Positions 63,935-64,000 of a stretch of DNA of 64,000 nt are shown piece by piece. The position numbers and the translations under genes are program-made. The DNA lies in contig CAJTRG010000009.1 in assembly GCA_910578585.1 (NCBI GenBank), forward strand, positions 1 to 64,000, in the 5' to 3' direction. The stretch is from an uncultured Mailhella sp. Its GTDB lineage: Bacteria > Desulfobacterota > Desulfovibrionia > Desulfovibrionales > Desulfovibrionaceae. The notes under the pieces are model-generated. The model saw nothing but the letters and a program-made list of their open reading frames with translations. It did not search any database and had not been told where the DNA came from. Position 1 is the stretch's first letter. Every line of letters begins with the position of its first letter.

Positions 63935-64000
63935 AAATTACAAAATTGTAAATAGTCTGTGAAATTTTTGTCAGAAAATTTAATTTTTCAATAAAAATTT

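Overview
The window looks like chromosomal DNA of a low-GC member of the Desulfovibrionaceae (Desulfobacterota). This is inferred from the combination and order of genes, not from a database search. The clues are mreBCD-mrdA-rodA-bactofilin running into an atpF'-F-H-A-G-D-C operon without atpB/atpE, an Lrp/AsnC-type siroheme decarboxylase with hemC and an anaerobic cobaltochelatase cbiK (the siroheme-dependent haem route), hypA/hypB for NiFe hydrogenase, selA, an Mla-type lipid transport operon, and yceD-rpmF-plsX-fabH-fabG-acpP-fabF-glyA. The proteins are Gram-negative in type (lipopolysaccharide heptose synthesis, MCE/Mla transport, AsmA, DegP, flagellar hook). The DNA is AT-rich throughout, and most genes have clear Shine-Dalgarno sequences.

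Layout: 1-1.0 kb, a very AT-rich methyltransferase on the minus strand whose stop codon lies inside the end of a repeat element. 1.2-4.2 kb, ricT-metG. 4.3-10.1 kb, cell-shape genes. 10.2-16.0 kb, ATP synthase. 16.0-16.45 kb, a candidate small RNA and tRNA-Asn. 16.5-22.2 kb, a YqiA-like esterase, then hypA-hypB-folC-selA-M18 aminopeptidase. 22.2-23 kb, a decayed hicA/hicB remnant and a hairpin-rich MITE-like element. 23-26 kb, degP, an FmdB zinc ribbon and icd on the minus strand. 26.1-30.6 kb, siroheme decarboxylase, a three-gene FlgO-like secreted cassette, M50 protease, trpS and rfaE2. 30.7-36.3 kb, mlaEFD, a PqiC-like lipoprotein and an Aas-like protein. 36.3-38.8 kb, a small unknown gene and flgE with a sigma-54 promoter. 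38.9-40.2 kb, ackA. 40.2-47.7 kb, minus-strand HPP/RluA/truA/murI, Tim44-like and AsmA genes. 47.9-52.5 kb, a membrane protein, purM, DUF523, cbiK and an aminotransferase. 52.7-59.2 kb, fatty-acid/phospholipid initiation and glyA. 59.2-59.7 kb, a cluster of hairpins and a second MITE copy. 59.7-63.3 kb, a Lon-like protease, hemC and FmdB on the minus strand. 63.5-63.9 kb, a small exported protein.

Most of the window is core housekeeping DNA. The unusual material is in the intergenic regions. The clearest unexplained signal is a repeat family with TA-bounded inverted ends and a conserved core unit. The core encloses a hairpin whose two arms change together between copies. There are two full copies, one copy cut by the left window edge, and one possible distant relative. 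Second is an orphan transcription unit opposite the end of the atp operon: promoter, pseudoknot-capable sequence and terminator, with no convincing ORF. Other points of note are an Aas-like protein whose acyltransferase motifs are broken, an isocitrate dehydrogenase with NAD-type cofactor residues, a terminator overlapping the mreC ribosome-binding region, and several genes that may be translated without leaders.
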